Shown: positions 26,501 through 36,727 of the stretch, in pieces
How the letters are laid out: each line of letters opens with the position of its first letter
Position numbering within the stretch: position 1 is the stretch's first letter
Source: JBKEDC01 sp047975205
GTDB taxonomy: Bacteria; Bacteroidota; Bacteroidia; Bacteroidales; Prolixibacteraceae
Direction of reading: 5' to 3'
NCBI GenBank assembly: GCA_047975205.1
Contig: JBKEDC010000049.1
Coordinates: 1 to 51,115, forward strand
Length of the DNA stretch: 51,115 bases
Notes under the pieces: generated by a model
The model's database searches: none
What the model saw: the letters and a program-made list of their open reading frames with translations, nothing else
What the model was told of the DNA's origin: nothing
Made by a program: the position numbers and the translations under genes

Positions 26501-28930
26501 CTAAAAGAAGTCGCCAAAGTCAGTTGTTTCTTCACGTTGATTTTTTGCACTATCCACCCCATTTTCACAGTCTAAAGAAACATTGAATCCTACGGGCTTT
26601 TCAAAAGAAAAATCATCTTTATATTCCAAGGTGGGATCGTCATATACTTTACGTAAGAATCTACCATAAACGGGCATAGCCATTCTAGCACCCTGACCAT
26701 AAGTTAAACTGGGAAACCTGATGCTTCTAACCTCGCCTCCTGTCCATACACCGGTAACTAGCTGAGGTGTTTCTCCCATAAACCAACCATCAGATTGGTT
26801 TTGGGTCGTTCCAGTCTTCCCTCCTATCTCTCCGGTAAATGGGGGATAATTAGATAAATTCTTCACTGAATTTGTTTTACTGTCATAGGTCTGAGCATAT
26901 TTACCAATCTTCAAGCGAATACCCGAACCTTTATTCACTACATTTTGGAGTAAACTGATCATGAGATACGCCGTATTCTCATCAATAGCATCTTTTCTTT
27001 GTGGTTGGAAACTAGCTATTGTATTACCATATTTATCGGCAATTTTAGTCACGAAATAGGGCTTAGTATATACACCTTTATTTCCAAAAGTACCATAGGC
27101 TCCCACCATTTCATATATGGATATGTCTGCCGTTCCTAGAAACATAGATGGAACTGCTTCAATATGACTCGTAATACCCATTTTACGCATAACAGCCTTC
27201 ATTGCCTCAGGATTAAACTGCTTCATAATCCAAGCTGAAATATAATTTACCGAATGCGCCAAGCCCCAACTCAATGTTACCATTTTTCCATCATATTTTG
27301 TTTTTCCGGAATTCTTGGGCGACCATGTATTTCCATCAGGAAGGGCGAATCGCTGAGGTACATTGGGTACTTGTGTACATGGAGAATATCCATTTTGCAT
27401 GGCTAAGGTATATAAGAATGGTTTGACTGTAGAACCTACTTGGCGTTTACCTTTAGTTACCATATCATACATAAAATAGCGATAATCCGGACCACCTACA
27501 TAAGCTCGAACTTGCCCCGATTTAACGTCCATACTCATCATTGCCGAGCGAAGAATTCCCAATGTATAGCGAATGGAATCCATGGGTGTCATAATAGTAT
27601 CTACGCTATGACTTGAGCTATTGCCATTCCAACTAAATATTGACATTTTAGTTGGCGTATTAAAATTATCTTCAATCTCTTTATCGCCTACTTTCATCAC
27701 ACGTTTAAGCACGCGATATCTTTCACTTTGGCGCATAACCGTGTGTAATAAATGGCTTACCTCGTCTTTCGACATATCATTAGAAAACGGAGCATAGCGT
27801 AAATTCTTTTTATGTGCCTCAAATGCCGGTTGTAAATAGGTTTTAAGGTGTTCACTTACAGCTTCCTCAGCATATTCTTGCATTCGAGAATCAATGGTAG
27901 AGTATATACGAAGTCCGTCAGTATATAAATTATAATGCGTACCATCTTCTTTTATATTTTTATTACACCAACCATATAACGGATTGGTGACCCAAGCTAT
28001 AGAATCTTGTTTGTATTCTTCGGTTTGCCATGAAGCATAATTATTACGTTGAGGTTCTTTTGCACTGAGTGTTAGGCGAAGATATTCTCTAAAATAAGGT
28101 GCAAGTCCTTCTTTAAAATCTTCCCGATTGAAATTGAGCTCAAGAGGAAGCCGTTGTAAAGAGTCACATACTTGTTTGTCCAGATAACCATATTTATTCA
28201 TCTGATTTAACACAACGTTACGGCGTTCGCGAGTTAATTCTTCTCGGCGTAAAGGATTAAATAGTGCCGAGTTCTTAGCCATACCAACAAGCATAGCCGA
28301 CTGTTCTATTTTTAGATCCTTAGGTTCGCAGTCAAAGTAGATGCGAGATGCAGAATTAATACCAACAGCCAAGTTCAAGAAATCGTACTTATTCAGATAC
28401 ATGGTTATAATTTCTTCTTTCGTGTAGCTTCTCTCCAAACGAACAGCTATTACCCACTCCTTAAACTTACGCAGTATTAAATCGGCAGTAGATGCATTTG
28501 GATTGCGAGGGAAAAGCATCTTAGCTAATTGTTGAGATATAGTACTACCTCCACCAGAGTTGGAGTTACCTGTAATAAGACCTTTAGCTACGCGGAAAAG
28601 TCCTCGAAGATCTACACCGGAGTGATCATAAAAACGAGCATCTTCAGTGGCAATAAGTGCTTCGGTTAGACTTTCAGGCAAATCACCATAATGCGCTACC
28701 ACACGATTTTCACGAAAGTATCTACCTAGAACTTTACCATCTCTCGAAATAACTTGAGATGCTACTAAATTTTGAGGATTCTCTAATTCTTCAAAAGAAG
28801 GCATGTAACCTAGCTTTCCTTTGGCAATTAATGAAAACAAAAGTATTATGGAAAGTATTCCTATTGCGAAAATACTCCAAAATGCAATAATGTACTTTGT
28901 ATAACTCGGTTTATTCTTAGTCTCTGTCAT
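26501..28930 (-). CDS. Class A penicillin-binding protein 1A (bifunctional transglycosylase/transpeptidase)
   Basis: It polymerises and cross-links peptidoglycan. One N-terminal membrane segment (residues ~13-35) precedes a GT51 domain with the catalytic Glu in ATEDARFYDHSG (E96) and GGSTISQQLAKML. The transpeptidase domain has the SxxK serine in QVGSTVKPFLY, SVN in the second motif (AHSVNYISAW), and KTGTT in the third. The protein is complete at 809 residues. It lies between porE and porX on the same strand with its own -7 box, so it may be transcribed separately from porX. Confidence 0.95.
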   Translation of the reverse strand: MTETKNKPSYTKYIIAFWSIFAIGILSIILLFSLIAKGKLGYMPSFEELENPQNLVASQVISRDGKVLGRYFRENRVVAHYGDLPESLTEALIATEDARFYDHSGVDLRGLFRVAKGLITGNSNSGGGSTISQQLAKMLFPRNPNASTADLILRKFKEWVIAVRLERSYTKEEIITMYLNKYDFLNLAVGINSASRIYFDCEPKDLKIEQSAMLVGMAKNSALFNPLRREELTRERRNVVLNQMNKYGYLDKQVCDSLQRLPLELNFNREDFKEGLAPYFREYLRLTLSAKEPQRNNYASWQTEEYKQDSIAWVTNPLYGWCNKNIKEDGTHYNLYTDGLRIYSTIDSRMQEYAEEAVSEHLKTYLQPAFEAHKKNLRYAPFSNDMSKDEVSHLLHTVMRQSERYRVLKRVMKVGDKEIEDNFNTPTKMSIFSWNGNSSSHSVDTIMTPMDSIRYTLGILRSAMMSMDVKSGQVRAYVGGPDYRYFMYDMVTKGKRQVGSTVKPFLYTLAMQNGYSPCTQVPNVPQRFALPDGNTWSPKNSGKTKYDGKMVTLSWGLAHSVNYISAWIMKQFNPEAMKAVMRKMGITSHIEAVPSMFLGTADISIYEMVGAYGTFGNKGVYTKPYFVTKIADKYGNTIASFQPQRKDAIDENTAYLMISLLQNVVNKGSGIRLKIGKYAQTYDSKTNSVKNLSNYPPFTGEIGGKTGTTQNQSDGWFMGETPQLVTGVWTGGEVRSIRFPSLTYGQGARMAMPVYGRFLRKVYDDPTLEYKDDFSFEKPVGFNVSLDCENGVDSAKNQREETTDFGDFF

Positions 28931-28974
28931 GGGGCTATATCGTTTATTACAGGATAAATACCATCCGTAATGTG

Positions 28975-28982
28975 CAAATATA
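28975..28982 (-). promoter_or_regulatory. -7 box (TATATTTG) for the PBP1A gene
   Basis: The minus strand reads TATATTTG, matching TAnnTTTG, 45 bases before the ATG at 28930. The 213-bp gap to porX contains nothing else I can identify. Confidence 0.55.
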
Positions 28983-29143
28983 GCTTAATAATGCATAGTT
29001 TCGACCTGCTTAATTCATAAATATTACTATTAAGAATATCAAAGTGCTTGGTATTCGAGCATACCTCACCCTCGAAGTAACGGTTTATGAATTATACAAG
29101 TTGTCCCAGAATATATGAGTCAATGTATAATATACACCTACAA

Positions 29144-30703
29144 TTAGTCCTTTGGTGTAAAATAAGCAATAGGCACAATTATCTCCTCCATCGAAACTCC
29201 TCCATGTTGAAATGTATCCCTATAGTATTGGGCGTAATAATTAAAGTTGTTTGGATAAGCTAAGAAATCATCATGAAGTGCAAAGATAAAGCTGGAACTT
29301 AAATTTCTACCCGGAAGCTTAGCTTCCTCCGGATGATGAATGGCAAAAACCTGTTTTTCTTCATATTTCAGTCGGCGTCCCATCTTGTATCGTAAATTAG
29401 TCACAGTCTCTCTATCTCCAATAACTTTAATAGGATTATTTACTCGGACTGAGCCATGATCAGTAGTTATAATTAATTTGACGCCCCGTTCGGCTAAGTC
29501 TTTAAGTAATCTGAGTAAAGACGAATTTGCAAACCAACTTTCTGTTATTGAGCGATAGGCTTTCTCATCACTAGCTAATTCACGAAGTACTTGCATTTCT
29601 GTTCTTGCATGCGATATCATATCGACAAAATTAAATATCAATACCGTTAAATCATGGTTATTGATATTATTCAGCACCTCTGCATATTTTTTATCAGATA
29701 CATTTGCTGCACCAAATTTCTCATAGTACACGCTTTCTGTCCGCTTTAAGCGTTTTAATTGTTCTAACAAAAGGGCTTCTTCGTGTATATTCTTTTGTCC
29801 TTCATTGTCATCTTCTTCCCAATATTGCGGATATCTTTTGGCAATATCTCCGGGCATCAATCCTGCAAATATAGCATTTCTCGCATATTGAGTCGCTGTG
29901 GGTAATATACTGTAGTACAAACTCTCATCGGTAGGTATATAAAATTGACAAAGCATGTTCTTTAATATAATATACTGATCATAGCGTAAGTTATCGATTA
30001 CCAAAGTAACCGTTCTAGAACTATCGTCAATTTTCGGAAAGATATAATGCTTGAATAAATCGTGAGACAACATAGGACGCTCATCAAAATCACTTTGTAT
30101 CCAGTCGATATAATTGTTCTTTATAAACTTGGCAAAGTTATTATTAGCCTCTCCTCTTTGCATTTTTAGCACGTCATCCATTCCATTATCATTCGATTCC
30201 GCAAGTTTCAATTCCCAGTCTACCAATTGGGTGTATATTTCTTTCCACTCGTTGTGGTCTAATCTTTCATTCAAACGCATGCCGAGCTTGGCAAACTCCA
30301 TCTGATAATCTGATGTTGTTTTTCGTGTAACGAGTTCATCTCTGATGATAATCTTCTTAAGTGTCAAAAGTATTTGTTTCGGATGAACCGGCTTAATTAA
30401 GTAATCGGCAATCTTCGATCCAATAGCCAAATCCATATTATCTTCTTCCTCACTTTTAGTAATCATCACGACGGGAGTAGCAGGTGATATTTGCTTGATT
30501 CTAGATAAAGTTTCAAGACCTGTTAATCCGGGCATATTCTCATCTAAAAAAACAATGTCAAAATATTGATTTTGTATAATTTCAATAGCATCGTGACCAT
30601 TTGTAGAGGTCTCTACTTCGTAACCCTTTTGTGCTAGAAATAGGATATGTGCACGAAGTAAATCTACTTCATCATCTATCCATAATACTTTTATCTTCTT
30701 CAT
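29144..30703 (-). CDS. porX: PorX, T9SS response regulator with PglZ phosphatase-like domain
   Basis: An N-terminal receiver domain has the acidic pocket DDE (10-12), phospho-acceptor D54 (VFLDENMPG) and conserved Lys (YLIKPVHPKQ). There is a helical linker. The C-terminal alkaline-phosphatase-superfamily PglZ domain begins at about residue 210 with VIDNLRYDQ and continues with LPTATQYARNAIFAG, FVDMISHA, TTDHGSVRV and HGGVSMEE. This is the PorX architecture. In P. gingivalis PorX is the response regulator of T9SS gene expression, and the PglZ domain has been shown to be a zinc-dependent phosphodiesterase acting on oligonucleotides. All active-site motifs are present, so both functions are likely kept. 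Confidence 0.95.
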   Translation of the reverse strand: MKKIKVLWIDDEVDLLRAHILFLAQKGYEVETSTNGHDAIEIIQNQYFDIVFLDENMPGLTGLETLSRIKQISPATPVVMITKSEEEDNMDLAIGSKIADYLIKPVHPKQILLTLKKIIIRDELVTRKTTSDYQMEFAKLGMRLNERLDHNEWKEIYTQLVDWELKLAESNDNGMDDVLKMQRGEANNNFAKFIKNNYIDWIQSDFDERPMLSHDLFKHYIFPKIDDSSRTVTLVIDNLRYDQYIILKNMLCQFYIPTDESLYYSILPTATQYARNAIFAGLMPGDIAKRYPQYWEEDDNEGQKNIHEEALLLEQLKRLKRTESVYYEKFGAANVSDKKYAEVLNNINNHDLTVLIFNFVDMISHARTEMQVLRELASDEKAYRSITESWFANSSLLRLLKDLAERGVKLIITTDHGSVRVNNPIKVIGDRETVTNLRYKMGRRLKYEEKQVFAIHHPEEAKLPGRNLSSSFIFALHDDFLAYPNNFNYYAQYYRDTFQHGGVSMEEIIVPIAYFTPKD

Positions 30704-30781
30704 CGGTTTGAATTCTTATTTTTATAACACAATATACAATTAAACTTACACAGATTCACAAAATGTTTTGAAAAAAAAATA

Positions 30782-31258
30782 CTAATTATCGGATATTAGG
30801 GTATTATATGTATCAAATATCATATTTGACTCAAAACCTCGGCTCTGGGCATAACGAATCACCTTGAGTCTAAGTCTGTATGCATCTTTAGCTTTTGTTT
30901 TTTTATACTTCTCAGTAAGTAAATCAAGTAAGTTTTGCTCGTAAGCATCGATATCTATTTCTTGCAAAGCCAATGCAATACAATTAGCCGATATTCCTTC
31001 ATTTTTCAGATGATGAACTATTTTTATCCTTCCCCAGCGGTTAAAACGGTATTTATCGCGTACATAGCTAGAGGCAAAGCGTTGCTCATTCAAAAAGTTA
31101 TGTTCAAATAATTTTTGAAGAACCGTCTCGGCCTCATCAGAGGTAAGTCCCCATTGTATAGTTTTTTTATGAATGGAAAGCGGACTTTTCTCAGCTCTGC
31201 TGCATAAAGCTGCTGCTCTTGAAAATATAAAACTTATTCGTTCATTGCTTTCTGCCAT
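30782..31258 (-). CDS. recX: Regulatory protein RecX
   Basis: RecX binds RecA filaments and modulates recombination. The 158-residue protein shows the family's three-helix repeats: ALCSRAEKSPLSIHKKTIQWG, NEQRFASSYVRDKYRFNRWG and KIVHHLKNEGISANCI. The start at 31258 removes one extra Met of the longer frame. It is encoded immediately after upp (4 bases), so they probably form an operon, and it sits 78 bases before porX. Confidence 0.9.
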   Translation of the reverse strand: MAESNERISFIFSRAAALCSRAEKSPLSIHKKTIQWGLTSDEAETVLQKLFEHNFLNEQRFASSYVRDKYRFNRWGRIKIVHHLKNEGISANCIALALQEIDIDAYEQNLLDLLTEKYKKTKAKDAYRLRLKVIRYAQSRGFESNMIFDTYNTLISDN

Positions 31259-31262
31259 CAAT

Positions 31263-31919
31263 TTACTCCATTTTCGATCCGAATGCTAAATCTCCGGCAT
31301 CGCCTAAGCCCGGAACAATATACATTTTCTCGGTTGTTTCAAGGTCAACAGCTCCCACCCAAAGTGTAACATTATCAGCTTTAATTGTATTTTGAATATA
31401 ATCAACTCCTTTTTGGCTAGCTAAAATAGACACCAAATGCACATGCTTAGGAGCTCCTTTCTGCAACATAGTTTTATATGCCACGGCCATAGATGAACCG
31501 GATGCTAGCATAGGATCATTTATGATTAATACTTTATCTGTAGGATTCGGGGTTGACAAATAGCCCAATTCAATGTGAAATTCTGTTTTTGAATCGTATT
31601 TTCTGGAAGCAGAAATATATGCATTACCGGCCTTATCAAACATATTTAACATACCCTGATGTAAAGGTAAACCCGCTCTTAGAATAGTAGCAAGAACCGG
31701 AGACTGCGATAAACAAGGAACCTTTGCTACGCCTAAAGGAGTCGTAACTTCCTTTACTTCATAGTCAAGTTCTTTACTGATTTCATAAGCAAACAGTTCG
31801 CCAAAACGTTCTAAATTTCTTCGAAACCTTAGCCTGTCTTTTTGAATACTTTCATCGCGTATTTCAGCTAAGAACTGATTAAAAAGAGAATTTTTTTCAC
31901 TGAGATTATATACTTTCAT
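31263..31919 (-). CDS. upp: Uracil phosphoribosyltransferase
   Basis: It salvages uracil to UMP using PRPP. The PRPP-binding loop reads INDPMLASGSSM, and the uracil-binding C-terminus reads VPGLGDAGDLAFG. LATILRAGLPLHQGM is also conserved. At 218 residues it is full length. Two bases separate its stop from the recX upstream frame, indicating joint transcription. Confidence 0.95.
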   Translation of the reverse strand: MKVYNLSEKNSLFNQFLAEIRDESIQKDRLRFRRNLERFGELFAYEISKELDYEVKEVTTPLGVAKVPCLSQSPVLATILRAGLPLHQGMLNMFDKAGNAYISASRKYDSKTEFHIELGYLSTPNPTDKVLIINDPMLASGSSMAVAYKTMLQKGAPKHVHLVSILASQKGVDYIQNTIKADNVTLWVGAVDLETTEKMYIVPGLGDAGDLAFGSKME

Positions 31920-32010
31920 GATATATTTAATTTTTCTTCAAAATAAGGAAAAATTATCTACCCAAGCAATTTTAATGAACATTAGGGCTCACTAACAGGC
32001 TATCCTAAGC

Positions 32011-34047
32011 TTAATCAACCAGAATGTAAAAGAAAAAGCTAGAACCTTCATTCAAAGAAGATTCCACTCTTATTTCACCACCCAAAGCATCAATAATATT
32101 CTTACAAAGAGCCAGTCCCACGCCAACGCCCCTATCAGAACGAGTTAGGTTCGAACCTTCAGCATCAATATCTTCAACCCGAGTGAAGTGCTCGAAAATA
32201 ACTTGCAAATTGTCATCAGCTATTCCTATTCCGGTATCGCTCACGCGAAAGAACAGTTTATTGTTTTCTAACTCCAAAGCCAACTCTATATACCCTTGAG
32301 GCGTAAACTTAACGGCATTTTCCAATAAATGATGTAGAGCTATGTATAAACGTTTTGTGTCAGTAAAAACAACGTAATTCGAGTTAACACTCGATTTAAC
32401 GCTAAAACTAATCAGGTTACGTGATTTTTTTATCTTAGACCTTGCAAAGGTCGTAGCTGCATCAATAATAGATTGGATTTCTACTTTTTCTTTCGTTATC
32501 TTGATATCGCCGGACTCTATTTTTGCCGTTGTTATAATGTTTTCAATAAGTAATAGTAGATCCTCGCCACTTTCTCGAATAAGTTCAACCAATTCAGATC
32601 TGTCTTCAGGACTCAAATCCTCGCTCAGCAGTTCCGAGAATCCGACAATAGCATTCATTGGCGTTCTAATTTCATGTGAAAGATTGGCTAAAAATGCCGA
32701 TTTCAATTTATTCGATTGAATGGCTTTTTGATTAGCTCTAAGCATATCATTGAGCGTTCTGCGAAGTTCATCAATCATATCGTTAGCCGTGATTGCCATA
32801 AATTTTGTTTCCGTATAGCTCAGTTTTTCCACCTGAACATATGTTTTATTCTTTCGAGCTGACTGAAAGAACTTCTGAAATTCATCAAAATCACGTTGTA
32901 TAAATCCAAAGAACCTTTTCCCGTAAGTATATTGCAAATAAAAAACTACGAGTAAAACCAATAAAACAATGATGATATTTGTAGTAATTTGCAGCAATAG
33001 ATTTTTTTTATGCACCAATAAACTCTCTTCCAACTTTTGCTTAGAGAAAGAACCTCCAACAATCCAATCACAGGGTGCATAATAAACAAGATAAGCGTAA
33101 GTTTCCTGCTTAGTTGAATCATCATCTCGTCGGATAAGCGATGTATATATACCATCAGGGCTTTTCTCTAAGCTCTCTTTAGCTGCTAAAAAATCTTTCT
33201 TGGCATCATCATACGAGTCTATACTAAAATCAGGTTCCCAGCCTTTAACATATACCTTCCCATGAATAGACAAAGCCTTGCCTGTTCCCTCCAAAAGGAA
33301 AGAGTAACCATCATAATCAAAATTATCATAACGTATTTTATTCGCTATCTCTCCGGCAAACTCTTGATAATACAAATTCGGATGGCACTTAGCTACAAAA
33401 TACCAGTTTAGGCTAGGAAATGCTTTTACGTAACTGACTTTACATCCGGATTCGAATCCGCCTTCTCCTATCTTTTTTCCGTTATAAAGCCTGACATAGC
33501 CGGAATCTTGCTTCGATAATAAATCAAGTTCTTTCCGAACGGAGCAACTAACATCATTATCAATCAAGTTTTTCAAATTCTGTCCTTCTAGTTGCGGTTT
33601 ATTCCGGCTCAAAACGCCAACACCATCTAACGTAGCTATAGAGACATCTGCTAATGAATTACTACTTCTTAATGTTGACAAAATACGAAGAATCATGCCT
33701 CTTATTTCTTGTTTGCTCTTAGTTCCTTTGTTTGTATCGTAAATTAATTGAGCAACACTTGCAATTTCTTCAACATTGTGTCTAATCTCGTCTTCCTGTA
33801 ACCTATCAATTTCCAAACGACGGCGTTCGATAAAATTTACGTTACGAGTAACAAGCCCTTTTACAAAAGCATTTGTTGTATTTAATTCTTTTTGATAGAG
33901 CTGTTTCGATAGTTTGTAGTAAGTATATACTTGTTGAGTGCTTATAATCAGAAATATTCCTAATCCGGCTAAAAATGTAGAGCTTAAAAGTGAGCGAATG
34001 ATTCCGCCCGATATACTTTTCCCGGTATCTGATTTTAAGCGTTTCAT
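32011..34047 (-). CDS. Membrane sensor histidine kinase with periplasmic double-Cache-like domain
   Basis: Transmembrane segments at ~18-40 and ~355-378 enclose a ~310-residue periplasmic region. It has two Cache-like motifs ending in FPSLNWYFVAKCHP and YYAPCDWIVGGSFS, the usual small-molecule sensor fold. The cytoplasmic part is a HisKA domain (ANLSHEIRTPMNAIVGFSELL) and HATPase domain (N box HLLENAVKFT; DTGIGI; GVGVGLALCKNI). There is no receiver or output domain and no response-regulator gene directly adjacent, so it is an orphan kinase. PorX lies two genes downstream. The P. gingivalis partner PorY is not Cache-type, so pairing is not supported. Confidence 0.87.
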   Translation of the reverse strand: MKRLKSDTGKSISGGIIRSLLSSTFLAGLGIFLIISTQQVYTYYKLSKQLYQKELNTTNAFVKGLVTRNVNFIERRRLEIDRLQEDEIRHNVEEIASVAQLIYDTNKGTKSKQEIRGMILRILSTLRSSNSLADVSIATLDGVGVLSRNKPQLEGQNLKNLIDNDVSCSVRKELDLLSKQDSGYVRLYNGKKIGEGGFESGCKVSYVKAFPSLNWYFVAKCHPNLYYQEFAGEIANKIRYDNFDYDGYSFLLEGTGKALSIHGKVYVKGWEPDFSIDSYDDAKKDFLAAKESLEKSPDGIYTSLIRRDDDSTKQETYAYLVYYAPCDWIVGGSFSKQKLEESLLVHKKNLLLQITTNIIIVLLVLLVVFYLQYTYGKRFFGFIQRDFDEFQKFFQSARKNKTYVQVEKLSYTETKFMAITANDMIDELRRTLNDMLRANQKAIQSNKLKSAFLANLSHEIRTPMNAIVGFSELLSEDLSPEDRSELVELIRESGEDLLLLIENIITTAKIESGDIKITKEKVEIQSIIDAATTFARSKIKKSRNLISFSVKSSVNSNYVVFTDTKRLYIALHHLLENAVKFTPQGYIELALELENNKLFFRVSDTGIGIADDNLQVIFEHFTRVEDIDAEGSNLTRSDRGVGVGLALCKNIIDALGGEIRVESSLNEGSSFFFYILVD

Positions 34048-34083
34048 GTATATTACAGTTAAGACATCAAGCTATGACCTTCA

Positions 34084-34107
34084 ATGCAAATATATATTTA
34101 TTTGCAT
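34084..34107 (-). promoter_or_regulatory. Kinase promoter -7 box inside a palindrome
   Basis: The minus strand carries TATATTTG (34094-34087), 40 bases before the kinase ATG. It overlaps a perfect inverted repeat, ATGCAAATA-n6-TATTTGCAT, at 34084-34107. A regulator binding there would occlude the promoter. Confidence 0.5.
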
Positions 34108-34192
34108 TTAGGACATTAAATATTTGGAAAGAAGGTTTGCAAACCATACTAATTTAAAATATTCATCGACAAATTTATCTTTTTTGAAGCTA

Positions 34193-36724
34193 TTACAAAA
34201 CATAGCGTATGCCGACATACCAATTTCTACTCAAACCAAATTGTGCCCAAATGTTATTTGACTCTTCACCATACATTGAATTATATAATGGGTAGTCAAT
34301 ATTGCCAGAAGTTGGATAAGCTTCTGCGCTCCAAATTTGGTTGCTATATATCACATCGAGTATGTTATTGCAGCGGAAGAAGATATGGAGGCGAGAACCC
34401 GGCCGACGAAAATCTTTATAGTAGTTAAATTCCGCACCTAGCAAGCCATATCCACTAAGTAATTGTTGTTGTACGTTATTTGCATTTAATGAAGATGTAT
34501 ATATTCCGAAGTTATGCTGATAATTTACATTAAATACCAGTCCTTTTAAAAGCATGAGGTTATTCTCAACATAAACTCGGAAGGGCGTACTATTTGCCAA
34601 GTGGTTATTTTTAATTATCAGCTCTTTATTTTCCGCGAATGTGAAATCTTCCCGATAAAAATTTGCTTGAGCATTCCGATTATACGTATAATTGTTATAA
34701 CCGGCAGAAAATTGCAAACTATGTTTATTTCCATAACGCAAGTTTGTATTTAGCTCAACACCTTGATGCTTCTGTGCTATTTCATGGATTAAAGCTGTTT
34801 GATTGTTTAATCCATAGTTTTGAATGTAAGCTAAATTGTTTATTTGGTAGCTATAAGTTCTAACCTCTATATCTAAATTTTTCAGCTGATAGGCATAAGC
34901 CAATTCACTCCCGAATGTAATCCTGTTATTTAGATCATTATCTTGCCAAGCCCGGTAAGTGGGGAATATTGTTGCATGAGAGGGAGGGTTACTTAGTACC
35001 GAAAGCTGCAATTTAAGTTTACTTCGATTAGAAATAAAAAAACTTCCCCCTCCTAATGCACGATATCCCCATCGATTAGACCTGCCAATGGGCTCGAGGT
35101 CATGTCCCGATGCATGTTGTTGCATCCCTTTATAATAAGCAGCCGCTTCGGTGAGAAGCAGCCATCGCTTGAGTTGTTTCTGAAAATGAGCTGTTAGACC
35201 GAATTTATAAATCACATTCTTTTGTTGAAATTGGAAAGTATCGGCTGAGGTATAAAAAGGCACATAAGCCAATATGTGGTCACTATTTCCCTGTTTATCC
35301 TTTTGAAAGTAATCGAAATCGGCAGCCAACCAACATGTTGTATGTGCATCTGCACGATAAACATAGCGCGATTGGAAGCCAAGTCGCAAACTTTGACTGT
35401 TTTCTTGAAGGTGTGCAAAATCTGCAACGGTATCTCTGTAATTCTCTTGCTCCGATTGTGCATAAACGCTACTTATTAGTTGACTCTCCTTATTAATCTT
35501 CCATTCATGGTGAAAGCTCGTTAATAGGCTGTATCCATCATTGAGTTTCCAAGCACTATATTCGTTTATATTCGTATGATCCCAATTGCTGTTAAAATCA
35601 TATCCCGTTCGATCGGCTTGAATAGAATATAGCGGAATCGAGTTCAGCTGCCTGTTCCAATATCGAAATGCAGCATTCATGTTAAACCGGTGTTGCTGAT
35701 GCGTTTTCGCAAACAAAGTCAAGTAAGCCCCTAATGTTTCAAATTCGGTGTATTTATTTATGCCCTTACCGTTTGTCCGATCTATTTTTAAAGATGCAGC
35801 CAAGTTTTTCTCTTTGGTAGTCCCGGAATGTAAACCAACAGCTGTTTGCATATAATTTCCGCTGCCATATGTGAGTTGCGCGTCAACGCCTGCTTGCTGC
35901 CGAGGCATAAAGCCTTCTATACTGATGAACCCGGCAGGCTGAGTCGCACTAAGACTACTTGTAGGAGCTCCTTTGGTTAGCGATACTTTACGTGCCCAGT
36001 TGCCTATCCCAGTGTATAAATGTCCGGCAAAACTTTCTGTTTCCGCATCATTGATGTTAATACCGTTGAAATTTACTTGTGTAAGTTTAGCCGAAAATCC
36101 GCGTAAGCGAAGTTCTGAGGAACCAAAACTTCCGCCCCGGTCTATTTTATCGACTGCAGAGCTATTGTTCAACAATTGATTAAAATCAGGAGTGCCGTTT
36201 TGCTTTAGGATATCAAGAGCTGAATACGATTTCTTTGCTAATATTTTTGAGCTGAAGTCCTCTCGGTAATTGGTGTGAGCTTGCAAGGATTCACCTATCA
36301 TAATCGGTTTCAAACGAACAGCTCCGATAGGTGTGTAAAGCTCTCTATGTATGGAGATATTATAAAAATTATCGAATACATCAGGATGTATTGCCTTTAC
36401 TTGAGCATCCGAAACAATTGCTTTAAGTTGAAAATACCCATTTTCATTACTTACACCTAAGGCTCCTTTAGATGGTAAATATATATACGCACCTGACAAA
36501 GCTTCTGAGGTAGCCTCATTGGTCAGTCGTCCGTCGATATATGAAGGCGACGCCTTAGCCAATCGCTCTAATCGTTTTTGTTTTTTACTCTTTCCTTTCA
36601 GCCTACTCCACACACTTTTCTTTTTGCTTTCTGTTTCTACCGCATCGGCTGCATCTTGCGCATAGCAAGGCACAGAAATCAAAATACACAATGAGAATAA
36701 GCAAAGTAGAAAAGCAGGTTTCAT
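34193..36724 (-). CDS. TonB-dependent outer-membrane receptor
   Basis: A signal peptide (FLLCLFSLCILISVPCYAQ) is followed by an unusual basic stretch at residues ~33-58 (KKKSVWSRLKGKSKKQKRLE). A carboxypeptidase-regulatory-like domain comes next (IDGRLTNEATSEALSGAYIY). The plug domain includes RGGSFGSSELRLRGFSA, and the 22-strand-type barrel ends in the aromatic WYVGIRYVL. At 843 residues it is full length and not of the SusC subtype. The substrate is unknown. It starts 4 bases after the mtnN stop and must be cotranscribed with it. Confidence 0.88.
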   Translation of the reverse strand: MKPAFLLCLFSLCILISVPCYAQDAADAVETESKKKSVWSRLKGKSKKQKRLERLAKASPSYIDGRLTNEATSEALSGAYIYLPSKGALGVSNENGYFQLKAIVSDAQVKAIHPDVFDNFYNISIHRELYTPIGAVRLKPIMIGESLQAHTNYREDFSSKILAKKSYSALDILKQNGTPDFNQLLNNSSAVDKIDRGGSFGSSELRLRGFSAKLTQVNFNGININDAETESFAGHLYTGIGNWARKVSLTKGAPTSSLSATQPAGFISIEGFMPRQQAGVDAQLTYGSGNYMQTAVGLHSGTTKEKNLAASLKIDRTNGKGINKYTEFETLGAYLTLFAKTHQQHRFNMNAAFRYWNRQLNSIPLYSIQADRTGYDFNSNWDHTNINEYSAWKLNDGYSLLTSFHHEWKINKESQLISSVYAQSEQENYRDTVADFAHLQENSQSLRLGFQSRYVYRADAHTTCWLAADFDYFQKDKQGNSDHILAYVPFYTSADTFQFQQKNVIYKFGLTAHFQKQLKRWLLLTEAAAYYKGMQQHASGHDLEPIGRSNRWGYRALGGGSFFISNRSKLKLQLSVLSNPPSHATIFPTYRAWQDNDLNNRITFGSELAYAYQLKNLDIEVRTYSYQINNLAYIQNYGLNNQTALIHEIAQKHQGVELNTNLRYGNKHSLQFSAGYNNYTYNRNAQANFYREDFTFAENKELIIKNNHLANSTPFRVYVENNLMLLKGLVFNVNYQHNFGIYTSSLNANNVQQQLLSGYGLLGAEFNYYKDFRRPGSRLHIFFRCNNILDVIYSNQIWSAEAYPTSGNIDYPLYNSMYGEESNNIWAQFGLSRNWYVGIRYVL

Positions 36725-36727
36725 AGG

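Noticed and set aside
32011..34047. The sensor kinase as PorY, partner of PorX
   Set aside because: Its large periplasmic Cache region does not match PorY, and upp and recX lie between it and porX. Only proximity supports it.
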